From Cystobasidium ongulense (taxonomy: Eukaryota; Basidiomycota; Cystobasidiomycetes; Cystobasidiales; Cystobasidiaceae): 64,000 nucleotides of DNA. Location: contig BQUP01000008.1 of NCBI GenBank assembly GCA_022835595.1, forward strand, positions 186,001-250,000, in the 5' to 3' direction. The notes under the pieces were generated by a model. It worked only from the letters and a program-made list of their open reading frames with translations, made no database searches and had not been told where the DNA came from. Below are positions 46,003 through 60,856 of the stretch, piece after piece. A program made the position numbers and the translations under genes. Each line of letters starts with the position of its first letter. The first letter of the stretch is position 1.

Positions 46003-47420
46003 CTAGTATGCATGTCGCGATACGATCGTCTTCAACTTTTCGAGATCTATAGCTTTTACTTCTCGACCTTGAGGGCCTATCGTGTCTGTCGCCATGCAGA
46101 TTGCATTGTCTGGGAAGAGTCGATTGTTCTGGTGAGTTAGCATTCGTCTTTCTGCTGTTAAGTTTCATGTAGTAGAAAGAAAGTGGCCAGACTTACAAAT
46201 GGCTTCTTCTACTGCTTCAAAAGTAGCTTCGAACAATGCATTGATACTTTCTGTGTCGAGAACTTCTTGAGCTTGAGGTACGGAAGGAGTCCAATATTGA
46301 GTGTTTTCCCGTGGGATCTCGTGCGCTGTTGAGAATGCGATGAAGATGTCTCCTGAGTAATTACTTCCCCATCCACCGGCTATAGTACAGGGAAAAAGCA
46401 AAGCCAATCAGTTCACTAGAGCTACTTTCGGGATTTGCATCTGTGGGGTAATGGAAACTCACTCCTTGCAACTCCAACGGTAGCTCTCTTAGCTATTCTT
46501 TGAAGCTGAATTGGGATAAGAGGAGCATCTGTAGCTACTACCACGATGATGGAACCTTCAGGACCATCAATCGGTGCCGCCTTCTTGGCGGCGGCAGCTT
46601 CATCCGCAAGTATACGTCCGACTGGCACTCCGTTGACAGTTAGGAACCTTGCTCCTCCGAAGTTGCTCTGCACCAGTGCGGCGAGGGTGTATTTCACGGG
46701 CACCTTGTTGCCGTCTGCATCGATTTTCTGGCTCTCTATCACACGAGAGGCATTGCCTGTGCCTGCTTTCCAGCCCATTGTCATCATTCCTGTTCCTCCT
46801 CTGCGAAAGGATAAATTGTTCATCATACTCATTGACGCTTAACATAGCAGTACTGGAATATTGATGACTTACCCAGTGCACCCTTCTGGTACAGGCTCGC
46901 TTGAAGCGTTTTCAATGCCCTCTACGACATCAGAACTCTGCACAGCCATAGCTCCGATATCACTGAGCCATCCATCGAAAGTCTCGGCTATGACAGGTGT
47001 CAAGAACCAATCGCATATTCCTTTATCATCTTTATAATTCTTCTTTGCGTATTCGTAGACACCATTATAGCAAGCACCGACACCGAAAGAGTTGGTGATA
47101 ATAATAGGAGAATTCAATAATCCAGATTCATCAATCCAATGACTACCTGTCATTTCTCCAGATCCATTAAAGCGATAGTAGGAAGCATAGCATCCTTGTT
47201 TGAACCATTCTTTTCTTGGAAGGATCGTAGTCACACCTGTATTCACTTCATGATGATCTGGTAGGCTTGCAGGCTTGATAACGCTCCTTGTGCTAACAAG
47301 CACTCCAGGGACATCGGTAATACTGTTCTTAGGCCCAGTGGGAAATTGTCCAAAACGGAGATTCGGGAGAAGCTCGCGGATGCGCTGTCGGCTGGTTGAT
47401 GGAGAAGCTTCAGTCGACAT
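46003..47420 (-). CDS. P1/S58-family peptidase, DmpA-like aminopeptidase
   Basis: Self-processing Ntn-type hydrolase of the DmpA/BapA family, which cleaves N-terminal residues of small peptides or beta-peptides. Start [20 protein letters not shown]. Recognisable blocks: [73 protein letters not shown] and [20 protein letters not shown]. The EG-S junction in the last corresponds to the family's autocleavage site, with Ser as the N-terminal nucleophile of the beta chain. [14 protein letters not shown] and [20 protein letters not shown] follow. The last exon ends [11 protein letters not shown]. About five exons. No signal peptide, so probably cytosolic. An in-frame extension upstream to 47561 exists but lacks family similarity. 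Confidence 0.85.
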
Positions 47421-47803
47421 GATACGGTAGTTGGACTTGGGGACTCTGCAAGAAGGGTCTGACAGAATGTTAGAAAATGAGTCAAGAGACAAGCTAGGTA
47501 TCCCAACTAACAAGATTGTGTCGATGCTTCTTGCTTCCCAAGGCGCACATGCTTCTCGCACCCTTCGATCAGCTTTGCATGTGCCGAGGCTATCGTATCT
47601 TATCCAGCTTCCCGGCTTTCCTCACAGCAACGAGCAGGCGCATACTACGGTTTAGCAGCTTGTCTATGTAGCATGCCGGCACAGCTGTTACTCTGCCTTC
47701 AAACAAAGCCTTGCTTGGCCACACTTGCAGCTTGAAATCACGTGCACCTTTCTCACATGCTGCTTGTCTCCCGACGACTGTCTGCTTTGCCAACCTACGC
47801 AAC
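47421..47803. other. Divergent promoter region, P1 peptidase / VPS51
   Basis: About 380 bases of shared upstream sequence. No additional gene seen. Confidence 0.4.
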
Positions 47804-48670
47804 ATGGCGAGCACTTCCACACCTACTCGCCAGCGGAGTAATGAAGCGAACTCAAGTTCTCAAAGAACACCAAGACCCGTCCTGGTCGCAGCGAATTCAT
47901 CGGCGAGTTCCATCACTGGCGCGAAGGGCAACAGCAGCAGTCGGACGGCTGCGAAAGACCTCTTGAGGGACTATTACGGATTGTCGAAAGCTGGAGGAGG
48001 TGCATTGGATGCCAAGGGTATGACCAAGTCTATTGGATCGGATGCCGACCCTCTCAATATCGGTGAGTCGTGTATACCTATTGCATTGCTGCAGACCGAA
48101 CGGCGTGACTGAAATGCGCGAGCAGATTCGCCCTCTTTCTCCGCGCAGGCTTATATTCAGAATCTGCTGAACACATCTACGCTGGCACAACTCCTCAAAG
48201 CAAGTACGGAACTTTCTACTTCTATATCGGATCTGGAAGGAGAACGTCAAAGCTTGGTGTACAATCACCATCATGAGCTGATCGATGCAAGCGTTACTAT
48301 TAGCAAGATGAAAGTACGTGCTGAGAGTCTAGATAGTACTCTCGAACAGCTCAAAGCTGGCTTATCACGTTGCAGCGAGCTCAATAATGGTCTAAAGCTG
48401 CCCGTCGACGATGCCTCTAGTACGGCCGACGACACGTCGTCCCCGAGCAAGATGGACACTGGAAGCGTGCCAACAGGAGTAGATTGGCAGTCTGTCTTGG
48501 GCACGGTCATAGATCTGCCCCTCGTAATGCGTAACGCGACACATGAAGAAGCGCAACGGCTTTGGGGAACCTATGAACCTGTCCTCCGACAATGGAAGGA
48601 TGCCTGCGTACAAGGTATCGATGAAATCGAAGCTGAATGTCGACAGACCTTGAATGGAAATGGTCAATAA
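47804..48670 (+). CDS. VPS51: GARP/EARP tethering complex subunit VPS51
   Basis: Subunit of the GARP complex tethering endosome-derived vesicles at the trans-Golgi network. Two exons. After a Ser/Thr/Arg-rich leader the protein has LLRDYYGLSKAGG, then SDADPLNI joined to DSPSFSAQAYIQNLLNTSTL, LAQLLKASTELSTSISDLEG, and ERQSLVYNHHHELIDASVTI. This is the conserved VPS51 N-terminal motif (DxPxFD, LVYxNYxKFIxAxxTI). Coiled coil follows through RAESLDSTLEQLKAGLSRC. The protein ends soon after (about 265 residues), close to the short fungal form rather than the long metazoan one. Confidence 0.88.
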
Positions 48671-48929
48671 ATAAGTCCTTCAAGTATGCAGATAGTCGTT
48701 CCATCGCCCTTCGCGTTTCTGCGATCGCGGGTGGTAACAGGACAGAATAGAACAGCGCTCCTTCCGGGTAGGAACCGTTTGCAACATCTCTAGCCGTCCG
48801 GTCGTCCTTTGAAGGAGAAGAGTCCGCTCTCCGACTGGATTATCACACTATCTCGTCTACTTTGCTAGATTGACCTCGAGCTCATGACAAGTCCAGCAAA
48901 CACGATACCCAGACTTGCAATCGCCTAAA

Positions 48930-49807
48930 ATGCGTTATACGACTGTGACCCTATTTGCCGTACTTGCATGGCAGACGCTGGATGGTGAGTCGAAATGCTG
49001 TGCATGGCGACGATGAGGAACGATAGAGTTCGTGGCTGATCAACACGTACACGCTAGTCATGGCAATACCTGCCGCAACAAATGATCTGTCGATGGACGG
49101 GCATGGATTATTCAAACGAAACAGTCTAACGAGCGAAGCGAATCATAAGCGGACCGGGGACGTTATCTCAAACCTCCACAAGAGGAAAGTGAAGACCATT
49201 ACTTTTGCCGACTTTAAATGCCAAGAGTCTTCCAATGGAGTGGTTGATAATGGCATCTGTAGGACTTTGGGCGTTCCTGCGCCAGATTTGGTGAGGTTTG
49301 CTCCCACCTCGTCTCGCGCACTACGACCCCGGGCGTGATATCGCCTACGGTCATGTGATGGCAGATCTGGAGCATAGTGCTGATTCGGTCTTTCATATAG
49401 GCCGACTGCGCCGGCGGTGCTGCTTTATGGACTGGATCCGCTAAGACGGAAAAGCTCAAGTCGCATACTAGTCAAGGAGAGTACAGGTCTGGCAAGTGTG
49501 CAGTTTCGGTGTAAGTGATTTTGTCACCAGCAAAGGTCTAGTTTGTTACAATACCGTGGGCTGACACCATTTTCCTACCAGATACAACCAAAGCAAGAAG
49601 ACGGTCAAATACTCTCGCGCAGCATTGGCTCTGTGGTGGAGTGCTGCATCCAATGCATGCGTCTACCCTGGAACCGGCTGGGATTCGGCTTATTGCACTG
49701 TATTAGACGACAAAGGACAGCCATCAGGCGTGATACTGGTGATGAGCCGAAAGGGGCATAACAAGGATTTCAAGGCCAATGTTATATTTGGCCCTACTGC
49801 TGGTTGA
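48930..49807 (+). CDS. Small secreted Cys-containing protein with evenly spaced Kex2 sites
   Basis: Four exons encode 207 residues. An N-terminal hydrophobic stretch (TVTLFAVLAWQTL, then VMAIPAA) is a likely signal peptide. Three dibasic KR sites follow, ending at residues 39, 50 and 61, exactly 11 residues apart, within GLFKR, ANHKR and NLHKR, as in Kex2-processed precursors. Mature region: KVKTITFADFKCQESSNGVV, ADCAGGAALWTGSAKTEKL, RAALALWWSAASNACVYPGT, SRKGHNKDFKANVIFGPTAG. Cysteines at about 73, 86, 99, 129, 159 and 171 could form three disulfides. No family recognised. Possible roles: effector, secreted enzyme or signalling peptide precursor; none is demonstrated. All joins keep phase. 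Confidence 0.72.
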
Positions 49808-50161
49808 TGAACTACCTATATTTGCTCCTTTGGAAAGGGCAAATTAGCAAGAGTCTCTCATTCTGAATAGCTTTCCGGCGTTGAGCGATCTAGTAGCTGG
49901 TTTTAGAATCAATACTTTGGTCTGCAAGCAATACCTTATCGTGTAGTATCTGGTAAACACTGACTACTTGCCTGCTTCTAATCCTTGGAGAAGAGTCATT
50001 TCACTCATTTTCCCAACGTCATAATATCCGCCTTTGACAGAGTTGCCCGATCGTCCTGGTGCTTTGGACGAGGTCGTCGTTCCTGGCTGCTTCCGCTCCA
50101 ATCACACCCGACACTGCTTATCCAGCGCAACTCCACCACTCACTTCAACTCACTCATCATC
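49808..50161. other. Intergenic, upstream of mannitol dehydrogenase
   Basis: 3' region of the secreted-protein gene and the promoter of the dehydrogenase. Nothing else recognised. Confidence 0.4.
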
Positions 50162-51494
<1,333 letters not shown>

Positions 51495-51986
51495 ACACTC
51501 CAAAATCGGCTCGAGACTCCAGGTGCTTTGCCAGTCATGACAGTGATCAAAGGCAGCCCAAAAAAGGCTTGTAGCGTTAATCAAACTAAGTCAATAGTGC
51601 ACGCGTTGTTCTTACCAAAACTAGAAACTTCAGACTGAGTGTATCTGGAAAGGCATTCTCTTTTTCTGATCGTTGTTGAAATCTAACTACCATTAAATGC
51701 TTGTGCTACGCATGTCCTGACGTCTTTCAGTTCTAAACTCCACGAGGGCATGGCACACCTTTCCCCCCAAGGGAACCAATCGCTTTGGCTGGTGCACTGA
51801 GAATGCCTCTTTGCTTCGCGAAGCTAAAGCAGCATGTGAGGAGTGTATGTTTTTTGCAACTAAGATCATGTTCGTATACGGGCGTAAAATCTATTATACA
51901 TAAGGCCTTAGATCACAAAGGCAAAGCATAAGCATAGGCAGAGGCAGAGGCGAGAATTCAAATGCCGACCATTGACATTGAAGCAA
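51495..51986. other. Intergenic between convergent genes
   Basis: 3' regions of mannitol dehydrogenase and eIF5. No gene recognised. Confidence 0.4.
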
Positions 51987-53379
51987 TCACTCATCATCAT
52001 CGTCGTCGTCTTCCTCCTCCTCATCGCTATCCTCCTCTTCCTCCTCATCGAGCCAAGTAATGAAAGGAGTAGCAGCGCGCCTGATCTTCTTGCAAGTAGC
52101 CTTATCGGTGTACTTCTTTGATACATGTGAAGCCCAGGTCTTAAGTAGCTCTTCATCGTCAAGGATATCAGCTTGATAGAAGGCCATCAAGATGCGTGGT
52201 ACGGTCTTGTCGACGTCCAGATCTGGATGCAACAAGCCTACGAAAGCTTCGATACCTCCAAGGACAGACTTGAGTTGCTTCTCAGTTGAACCAGCTTTGG
52301 CGCTAGCATCGATAAGCTTCTTGAATAAGGCGGCATGCTTGCCTACTTCTTCAGGTGAGACTATAGTGGCAGGTGTGAAAAGACCTTGAACTAAGAATTG
52401 CAAGACCTTGTACTTCTTATCGAGTCCTAATTCGGCTGCTTTCTTGTATATCTCGATGTCAGAGGCGGATCCATCGCGAGCTTCAGATGCTACCCAGGCT
52501 TCGAAAGCGGTGTAAGGGGAGTCTTCAGCCTCGCCGTTGTCGTCATCATCGTCGGCGGCTTGCAAGAGAGACTGAACACCAGCTTGGAGCGTCTTCTGAC
52601 GTTGGCGAACAGCCTCGGCGGAAGTATCGATCGACCATCCAGCCTTGCCGTCTCCTTCGTCCTGGTCATCGTCGTCAAGCTTGATGTCTGCTGCACCGGA
52701 CACGATGGTCTTGGTGAGCTCATCGTCCGAGCCAGCTTCCATAGCACCGTCATCTTCGTCCTTATCGTCTTTGGGCGAGCTGGAACCATTCTTAGCAGCT
52801 GCTTTTTCCGCCTTTGACTTCTTGCCTGTGGCCTTCCTGGCATTCGCAGGTGGATTCTTCAAGATAAAAGTGGTGAGCTTGTGGGTCATATCGACGTCTT
52901 GACGATGTCCGCAAGCTTTGCAGTCTCGATAAATCTTTTCCCTCTTGCCACTGCCCGAGATGTACAAGTCGGTTTCGGGATTTTTGCAGTTGGGGCAGAG
53001 GACAAACTTGTCGATAAAGGTAGTGAGCAGTTCTCGTAAACGCGAAGCGTCGTGAGCACCGTTTACAATATATCGCTCGTTCTTCTCGTCGAAGGTGGTC
53101 TGGGCTCCTAATTCGCATCCGAAATACTTGGTTGGATAAGTTGCTGGTCGGGCGAGTGCCTTTGCAATGTCTACCATGTTAGGGATGACCGTCTTGATGC
53201 CGTTGCCTTTGCCTTCAATCTTGGTTAGGAGGACAGGCATCCTGGAAGAGGCAAAAAGCGTGTTTCGTAAGTATCGGCCTAGTTTAGATTGTCCACATCA
53301 AGGCCACTCACTTGTACCGGTAAAAGGAATCTGTCTGGTTTTGACCGGTCGAGCCGGCAATGTTGACGATGCCAGCCAT
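51987..53379 (-). CDS. TIF5: Translation initiation factor eIF5
   Basis: GTPase-activating protein for eIF2 in start-codon recognition. The first exon MAGIVNIAGSTGQNQTDSFY plus RYKMPVLLTKIEGKGNGIKT carries the N-terminal domain with the GAP arginine region. The zinc ribbon is CPNCKNPETDLYISGSGKRE with CKACGHRQDV. A Lys/Ala- and Asp-rich linker follows. The C-terminal W2/HEAT domain contains GLFTPATIVSPEEVGKHAAL and FVGLLHPDLDVDKTVPRILM. The end has an aromatic-acidic box and a run of Glu/Asp (EEDSDEEEEDDDDDDE), as needed to contact eIF2beta. Two exons separated by a short intron (about 53245-53311). Divergent from the KHDC4-like gene. Confidence 0.93.
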
Positions 53380-54015
53380 GATGAATGGATTTTGAGAGGT
53401 GAGTTACTCGAAAGTGAGTAGGTTGACGTGCTGTGTTAACGTGTACACTGGTAGTGCGGGTGGTAGTCGCCTTTGCTGACTGATCTGTATCGCTGTCGTT
53501 CTGATGAGCGTAGATACATGAAAGCTGTGCAGTGAACAGCACGGAGAGGAGACAAGGTCAGTCCGGATACTACTACACCAGTACAGAGAATCACACACCC
53601 TCGCTCGCTTCTATGTTCTCTGACTGGGTGGTGATGTCCGGGGGTTTTGCCCGATTTGCGGCTACGAGGTTTCTGCTTGCGGACGGGATCTTGGGCTAGG
53701 AATGGCTAGACGCAGTGGAGCGTCGACACAGCAGGTCTTGGGGTGTGTCGTTGGCTGTCTACGTCGCTCGAGCTGGAGTCGACGTGCTTTGCGATGCTTG
53801 TTGGCGGATTGATTGGTGAGAGGACAAAAAGAAAACGAAAGCAGCTTTTCCTTTTGGCTGCCGACTACTCGACACGCTTGACGGACAGACGACCGGTTGG
53901 CAGACAGAAACACACTACAGAAGCACTCAGAGGTTGATAGAACAGCATAGTCTACGCAAGTCTCTTCATCCAGACAGACCACGTTTGTCGCCCACAAAGC
54001 AAGGCGCCGACAGAC
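53380..54015. other. Divergent promoter region, eIF5 / KHDC4-like gene
   Basis: About 640 bases, including a long leader for the KHDC4-like gene. No supported coding frame. Confidence 0.4.
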
Positions 54016-55760
54016 ATGGCGACAGACGCCAGGAAACGCAAGTGGGATCAAGAGGACGAGAATGCAGCACTCAAGTTCTCGAGAACAGACGGTGCTCCCG
54101 AGAATGGATCAGACTCGCCTGCCTCTGCTGTAGATGCAGCCATGGCAGCAGCAGCCCGAGTAGCAGCTCAGGTGCGTTTGCGTTTCTTCTTTCTCAGTCT
54201 GGCATCATTGTGCGGATTGAGGCCCTGATGGACTACACTAACTTGTTCGCTACTGCTCTTCTAATCTACCATCCCATTGACGTCGGCTTGAACAGTATGG
54301 CAAAGCCGTCGGAGGCGCTGGAACTCCAACGAAGGAAGTCGCTGGCGAAGAAGCAAGATTCCACCATGATATCGACATTAACGATGTCAGAAACAGATAC
54401 TTACTAACCAAGGGTGCTACTCAAGACGAGGTATGTCTCGTTGCTTGTCTTGGTCTAAAGTCATCTTACGGACGTCGGGCTGAAACATTCATCATGCCCT
54501 CCCAGATCAAACAAGAGACTGGAGCAACTGTCATTTCAAAAGGAACCTGGCTTCCCGATAGATCAAAAGCGAGCGACAAGGAACCTGCACTATTCCTGCA
54601 CATCACTGCACCAACTCAAGAAATCTTGAATGCGGGTGTAGCAGCCGTTCAAAAGCTGATTGATACCGATCTTGGACCGCTCGTGACAGACTTCCGCTCA
54701 AGAGCTAGAGAAGAGCAAGCACCTCGTGAACGTCGCAAGTGGCCAGAAGAGAAAATTCCGGTCAATCTGGAATCTCTGCGTAATTTCAACGTCCGAGCCA
54801 AGATCGTTGGTCCTCAAGGTCTCTTTGTAAAGCATATTCAACAAGAAACGAGTGCAAGAGTCCAGATCAAGGGACGAGGATCAGGCTTTGTAGAGAACGA
54901 GACTGGAAGGGAGTCCGATGAACCTATGCATATTCATATTTCTGGGCCTGAGCAAATAATGGTGGATCAAGCGAAGGACCTGGCAGAGGATTTGCTAGCT
55001 GTGGTCAGAGAAGAGTGGGAAAAGGCTCGAGTCGTCATGGACCAATACAACCACGGCCAACAAGCTGGCCCATACTCGCAGTACCAACAGCCCCCTCCAC
55101 CTTCTTACAACGCTCCTGCTCCTCCTCCTGGCGGCGACTATCCTGCCCCTCCTCCTCCTGTAAGTGCAGGCTCTTTTCATTTATTGCGATTTTGGCTGAT
55201 AAGTGCACCAACTTGACCAGCCCACTGACGCACCACAAGCACCACCGCCTGCACCACCTACCACCGCCCCTCAACCCGCCCCTGACCAAGCTACCGCCAT
55301 TGCACAAGCCCAAGCTATGGCGCCTACGATTGATCCAAGTCTTTTACAGTTCTACGCAAGCTACTCGCAGGATCCAGCCACAATCGTCTACTATGCGCAG
55401 ATGGCAATGTTCTACCAGCAGCAGGGACACTCGGGTTCAGGCCAGCCAGGTGCACCATCTTCTGGAGCCCCTCCTGCTGGATCTGCACCTCCTCAAGCAG
55501 CACACGACCCCAATGCCGCACAACAGTATCAGAGCATGAATGCCTACGGAACTCCAACGCAAGGTGGATACGGAACACAACCAACAGGCTACGGTGCCGC
55601 AGCTGGTGGCCCTCCAGCGAACGGAAATTATGGATCGCCGTATAACCCTCAACAGCAGCAGGCACCACAGCAATCGCCCCCTCGTCACGACGCCTACGAT
55701 GATAGGTCAAGAGGCAGCAGAGGCAGTTATGCCAACATGCCTCCTCCACCTGGGCTATAA
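54016..55760 (+). CDS. KH-domain RNA-binding protein, KHDC4/BLOM7-like
   Basis: RNA-binding protein probably acting in pre-mRNA splicing. First exon MATDARKRKWDQEDENAALK with an Ala-rich stretch. The next exons give DINDVRNRYLLTKGATQDE, then IKQETGATVISKGTWLPDRS, the typical start of KHDC4/BLOM7 proteins. The second KH region is KIVGPQGLFVKHIQQETSAR followed by VQIKGRGSGF. The C-terminal half is Pro/Gln/Tyr/Gly-rich (QYQQPPPPSYNAPAPPPGG, AAAGGPPANGNYGSPYNPQQ), a low-complexity region. Five exons. Stop at 55758-55760. Related splicing proteins (BBP/SF1) lack the RNRYLLTKGAT motif, so the KHDC4 call is preferred. Confidence 0.85.
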
Positions 55761-56877
55761 GGATATAACCGCTCCCAGGGCCCCCTTTACAGTACTGCTG
55801 ACTGGGATGACTCGGCCGCCTTGGCAACTTCCCAGCATCGGCTGATTCGAAACGAAAGGAGCATAGGCCACAGATAGCGTTAACAGACACCATGATGCAG
55901 CTTAGCTCACTCTTTCCTCCTCTTACTGTTTTCTCTGTTTACCTGACTACTTATTGTCCTGCTTACCTTGCTTATAACATCGAAAGCTGATAGGATGACA
56001 GGAGTTTAAATGCGTTGTAATATTGGGGAAAGACGTCTATACTGACTGCAGCATTGTGGAAGTGAATCACAATGCCGGGTTCCGAAACCCCTCCTCTTGC
56101 TCATCTTTGTTTACCTTGCAGCAGATGCATGATAGGACATTGCAAATAGCACAACTCAAAGTAAAAGTCGAAGCAGAAAAGAGCTTGCCAAAAAAAGCCG
56201 GCTATCCGTTATTAGTGACATTTTGCGAGCCTGAGGCGCTACAAAGCAGCCTTACTACCGGCAACCGTTTTTGTCAGGCTAGGTCATCAATTCGACTGGC
56301 TGGCAGACGCGCAATATTTATGTGCAGTGCCGCTTACTGGCAACGGCCATCTCTCATATATAGCCCAGTTGTAAATACGCAGCAAACTGCAAGGTGCAAA
56401 GAACAACGAATTGGATACATGTTGAGCTGTTATTGCCGACCCTCAATCTAGAGTCATGATTTTTGGGTGAAGAAGATCCTAAATAAGAAAAAAAGGATGT
56501 GCTGTTGAATACACTGGTTTTCGTGAGGTTTTCATAAACCCTCCTTGGGATTGCCCTACTACGTTTTATTCCCCCCTTTTTCCCTGATAAGAAATAAGAC
56601 TGATTGGACTTTAGGTTGTTTGTGATGGGGAGTTCTACTTCGTCTATTTGAAAAGATAGATTTTCTAACCGTTAAGGGTATCGAGAGAGGCGGACCTGAG
56701 AAGAAAAAAAGAGAATATAAAAGAATGCAAGTGTTGAAATGCAGATTTGCGAGTTTCTAATTTAAATGAATAACGAGACGAAGTAGTTTCGCTTCTTTTT
56801 GTTTTATTTGTAGGAGTGAAATCAAGGCACTGAGATATCTAAGAGGGATAGTTGTCTTGGGGAAAGACTCTCTCCGC
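55761..56877. other. Intergenic between convergent genes
   Basis: About 1.1 kb of 3' flanks, with poly(A)- and poly(T)-rich stretches near 56470-56820. A 142-codon frame at 56023-56451 has no recognisable pattern and no splice support. No gene is called. Confidence 0.4.
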
Positions 56878-58839
<1,962 letters not shown>

Positions 58840-59078
58840 ATTGGTAGTAGTTGGCGAGTGTAGTGTTTGATCAAAGTAAAATCAGACGGTGGTTGGAGAA
58901 AGAAGAGCGGGCCTCATCGAAAAAAAGTGAAATTGAGATGGTTGATCAGGAAATTAATCCAACAACGGCATCTCAATGCGTGGCGAATCAGCCATCCCAG
59001 CTTCAGTCCTGCGTCAACTCCATCGCGTGTTGGCCATTCTACACCCCTCACGCAACCACTGTACTGTACCATCACATC

Positions 59079-59459
59079 ATGCAGGCGACCGCGACCGCCT
59101 CCCGCAAAGACGACAAGCGTCAAAGGGCCGCCATGGACACCGCGGTGGATCTATCAAGCCCTGACTGCGAGCTTATGGCAATCAAGCAATTCACATGCAA
59201 ATACGTGCCGAACATCTCTATCGACTGCACACCTCTGCACAGGCTCTTCATGGTGTATGCGATCCTCCCTCCACCTTCCCGAAGCCTGGTCAGATTATAC
59301 TGACGCGTTAAGTCTTCTATATACTTTAGATGCGCTGGACGCTCCTTCGAGGTCACACAGTACGCGAAGCAAGATAAGATCTCGGGAGAACTCGTCCTTC
59401 CTCCTGACATCAAGTCGAGCGCGGGAAGACTATGGCACGATCTGCATACAATGGCTTGA
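59079..59459 (+). CDS. SOM1: Mitochondrial inner membrane peptidase complex subunit SOM1 homologue
   Basis: Two exons, 59079-59254 and 59330-59459, total 101 residues. The intron splits a codon, giving DCELMAIKQFTCKYVPNISI and DCTPLHRLFMVCAGRSFEVT. The pattern (N/D)CxLxxxxQxxC, CxPxxRLFxxC and (Y/F)EVT matches yeast Som1, the small subunit of the inner membrane peptidase complex needed for Imp1 activity. The twin Cys pairs suggest an intermembrane-space protein oxidised by Mia40. Longer open frames from 58851 and 58867 cover the same exon, but the ATG at 59079 gives the family-like length. Identification rests on the motif pattern, since the family is short. Confidence 0.65.
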
Positions 59460-59907
59460 TTTTACACTAAAAAGCCTACTCTTCTTGCATTCTGTCGCAT
59501 GCAAAGCTATCGTCAAACCCCTATACCCTGAACCCTAATACCCCTCGAAATATGTGAGGAGCTTGGAGCGATGCTGTATAGAGCATCTTCGAGCTCGTCA
59601 AACGAATGTATGTAGTATAAAGTAGATCTCTATTCAGTCAGTGGTAATCTTAGATAGACACCACACTCATGAAGGAGAGGTCAGTCTCTGTCCTTGCTAT
59701 AAATCGCGGATACATATGCATATTCACCTGGCTGACCACTTTCTTTTCATTTCCCTTACTGTAGATTCAGAAAGGTGCAACCTACCTGCGCGCTGTTCAA
59801 ATCAACACAATGGGAGTCAGAATTCCATAAGTCGATAGACTTAGGGTTTGCTGAACCTCAGCTCAATTACAAAAGTATGCCCTTGGTGAAGTCATTTACT
59901 GGATTAT
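59460..59907. other. Intergenic with one copy of a 19-base direct repeat
   Basis: No gene recognised. Holds the left copy of the direct repeat described at 59790-59808. Confidence 0.4.
59790..59808. repeat. Direct repeat, left copy
   Basis: GCGCTGTTCAAATCAACAC occurs here and again at 61260-61278, same orientation, 1470 bases apart. Both are preceded by CTG plus one mismatched base. About fifteen bases further left, the copies still share roughly two thirds of positions. The two copies bracket the duplicated orphan genes. Confidence 0.85.
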
Positions 59908-60568
59908 TTAATGGATCCAAGAGAAAATACGACGCCTGTAGCCTAAGGGCATAGAATGTAAAGCATTGAAGACAGAAGTAACCAGGCCCCTCCATGCCCG
60001 CCGCTCCTCAGCTGACATAGTAGCAATATCAGCAGCTACTAGGCTCTGGCTGATGGAGTCGGCGGCAACTTCCCACGTTTCTATGAATTCGTCGCTCCAG
60101 CGCTCGTATCCCATGGCTTCTGGAAATCTATGATATCGGTAATTACTAAAAGCCTACGCATATCTGAAAAGCAAATTGCCATCAATTTAGCCTGCGCATT
60201 TTCAGACGGCAAATTGCCACAAAAGTTCCGCAGTCTCACGGATAGACAACAGAAGACTCGAAAGGACAAGCCAAACAAACTGGAGATTGCTGAATTTGGA
60301 TAACGGCTTCCTGTTCTACACCGATAGCTGCTGCTTCATTTGCGCGATCGTAAACGTCCTCGAAAGGTTTTCGACCGAGGACCCCATGTGCCAGGGTTAC
60401 CCCTAGCCAGGCCAAGAGGAGACTGCTCAAGACCAGGCAGATAAGGCAGAACCTAGCGGCAGCGCCCTTCTGTAGAATATGTTGCTCGTAGGCATGACAG
60501 CATCTTTCGAAGGGCCTCCATCGACGACGAAGCAATAGAATCAGATATCCTTGATAGCGAAGTAACAT
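59908..60568 (-). CDS. Orphan single-pass membrane protein, copy A
   Basis: Proposed exons 60258-60568 and 59908-60145 join in phase to 182 residues. Start MLLRYQGYLILLLRRRWRPF, a basic cytosolic side, then a membrane helix (FCLICLVLSSLLLAWLGVTL). The second exon reads NYRYHRFPEAMGYERWSDEF, then SISQSLVAADIATMSAEERR and NALHSMPLGYRRRIFSWIH. The C-terminal block is clearly related to the reading frame at 60857-61263 on the same strand (ADIA, ERR, ALHSMPLGY), so this is a duplicated family. No known domain recognised. Selection on the shared protein block supports a real gene, although the intron is a prediction. Confidence 0.5.
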
Positions 60569-60856
60569 TAGCGCGATTCAGACTTTATAGATAGCGACTA
60601 ATGTACATAGTTGTGTTTCCCCTGCCTCGGGGGCCTCGTTCTCGAGAAGCGGGCGTTGTAAGGCCGGGAAAGAGGCACTACCTCTCTTTCCCTTCTGCCA
60701 TCTGAGCAATAACATATTTATCCCCACACGACGGCTCCCCTTCCGTCCAACTGTGCAATCTAGTATTGACCCTCACAATCCTCATGCATTGTTTACATGT
60801 AATGCAAGCAGAAGACTTCACTACCCACGAAATTCCTCTATGGCTCCCCACCGCAC

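Noticed and set aside
56023-56451. 142-codon open frame between convergent genes
   Set aside because: Random-looking composition, no splice context or family pattern, and it lies in the 3' flanks of two highly expressed genes.
59790-59808. T-loop-like TTCAAAT inside the 19-base repeat, possible tRNA fragment
   Set aside because: Flanking bases pair poorly and no other tRNA arms are present.
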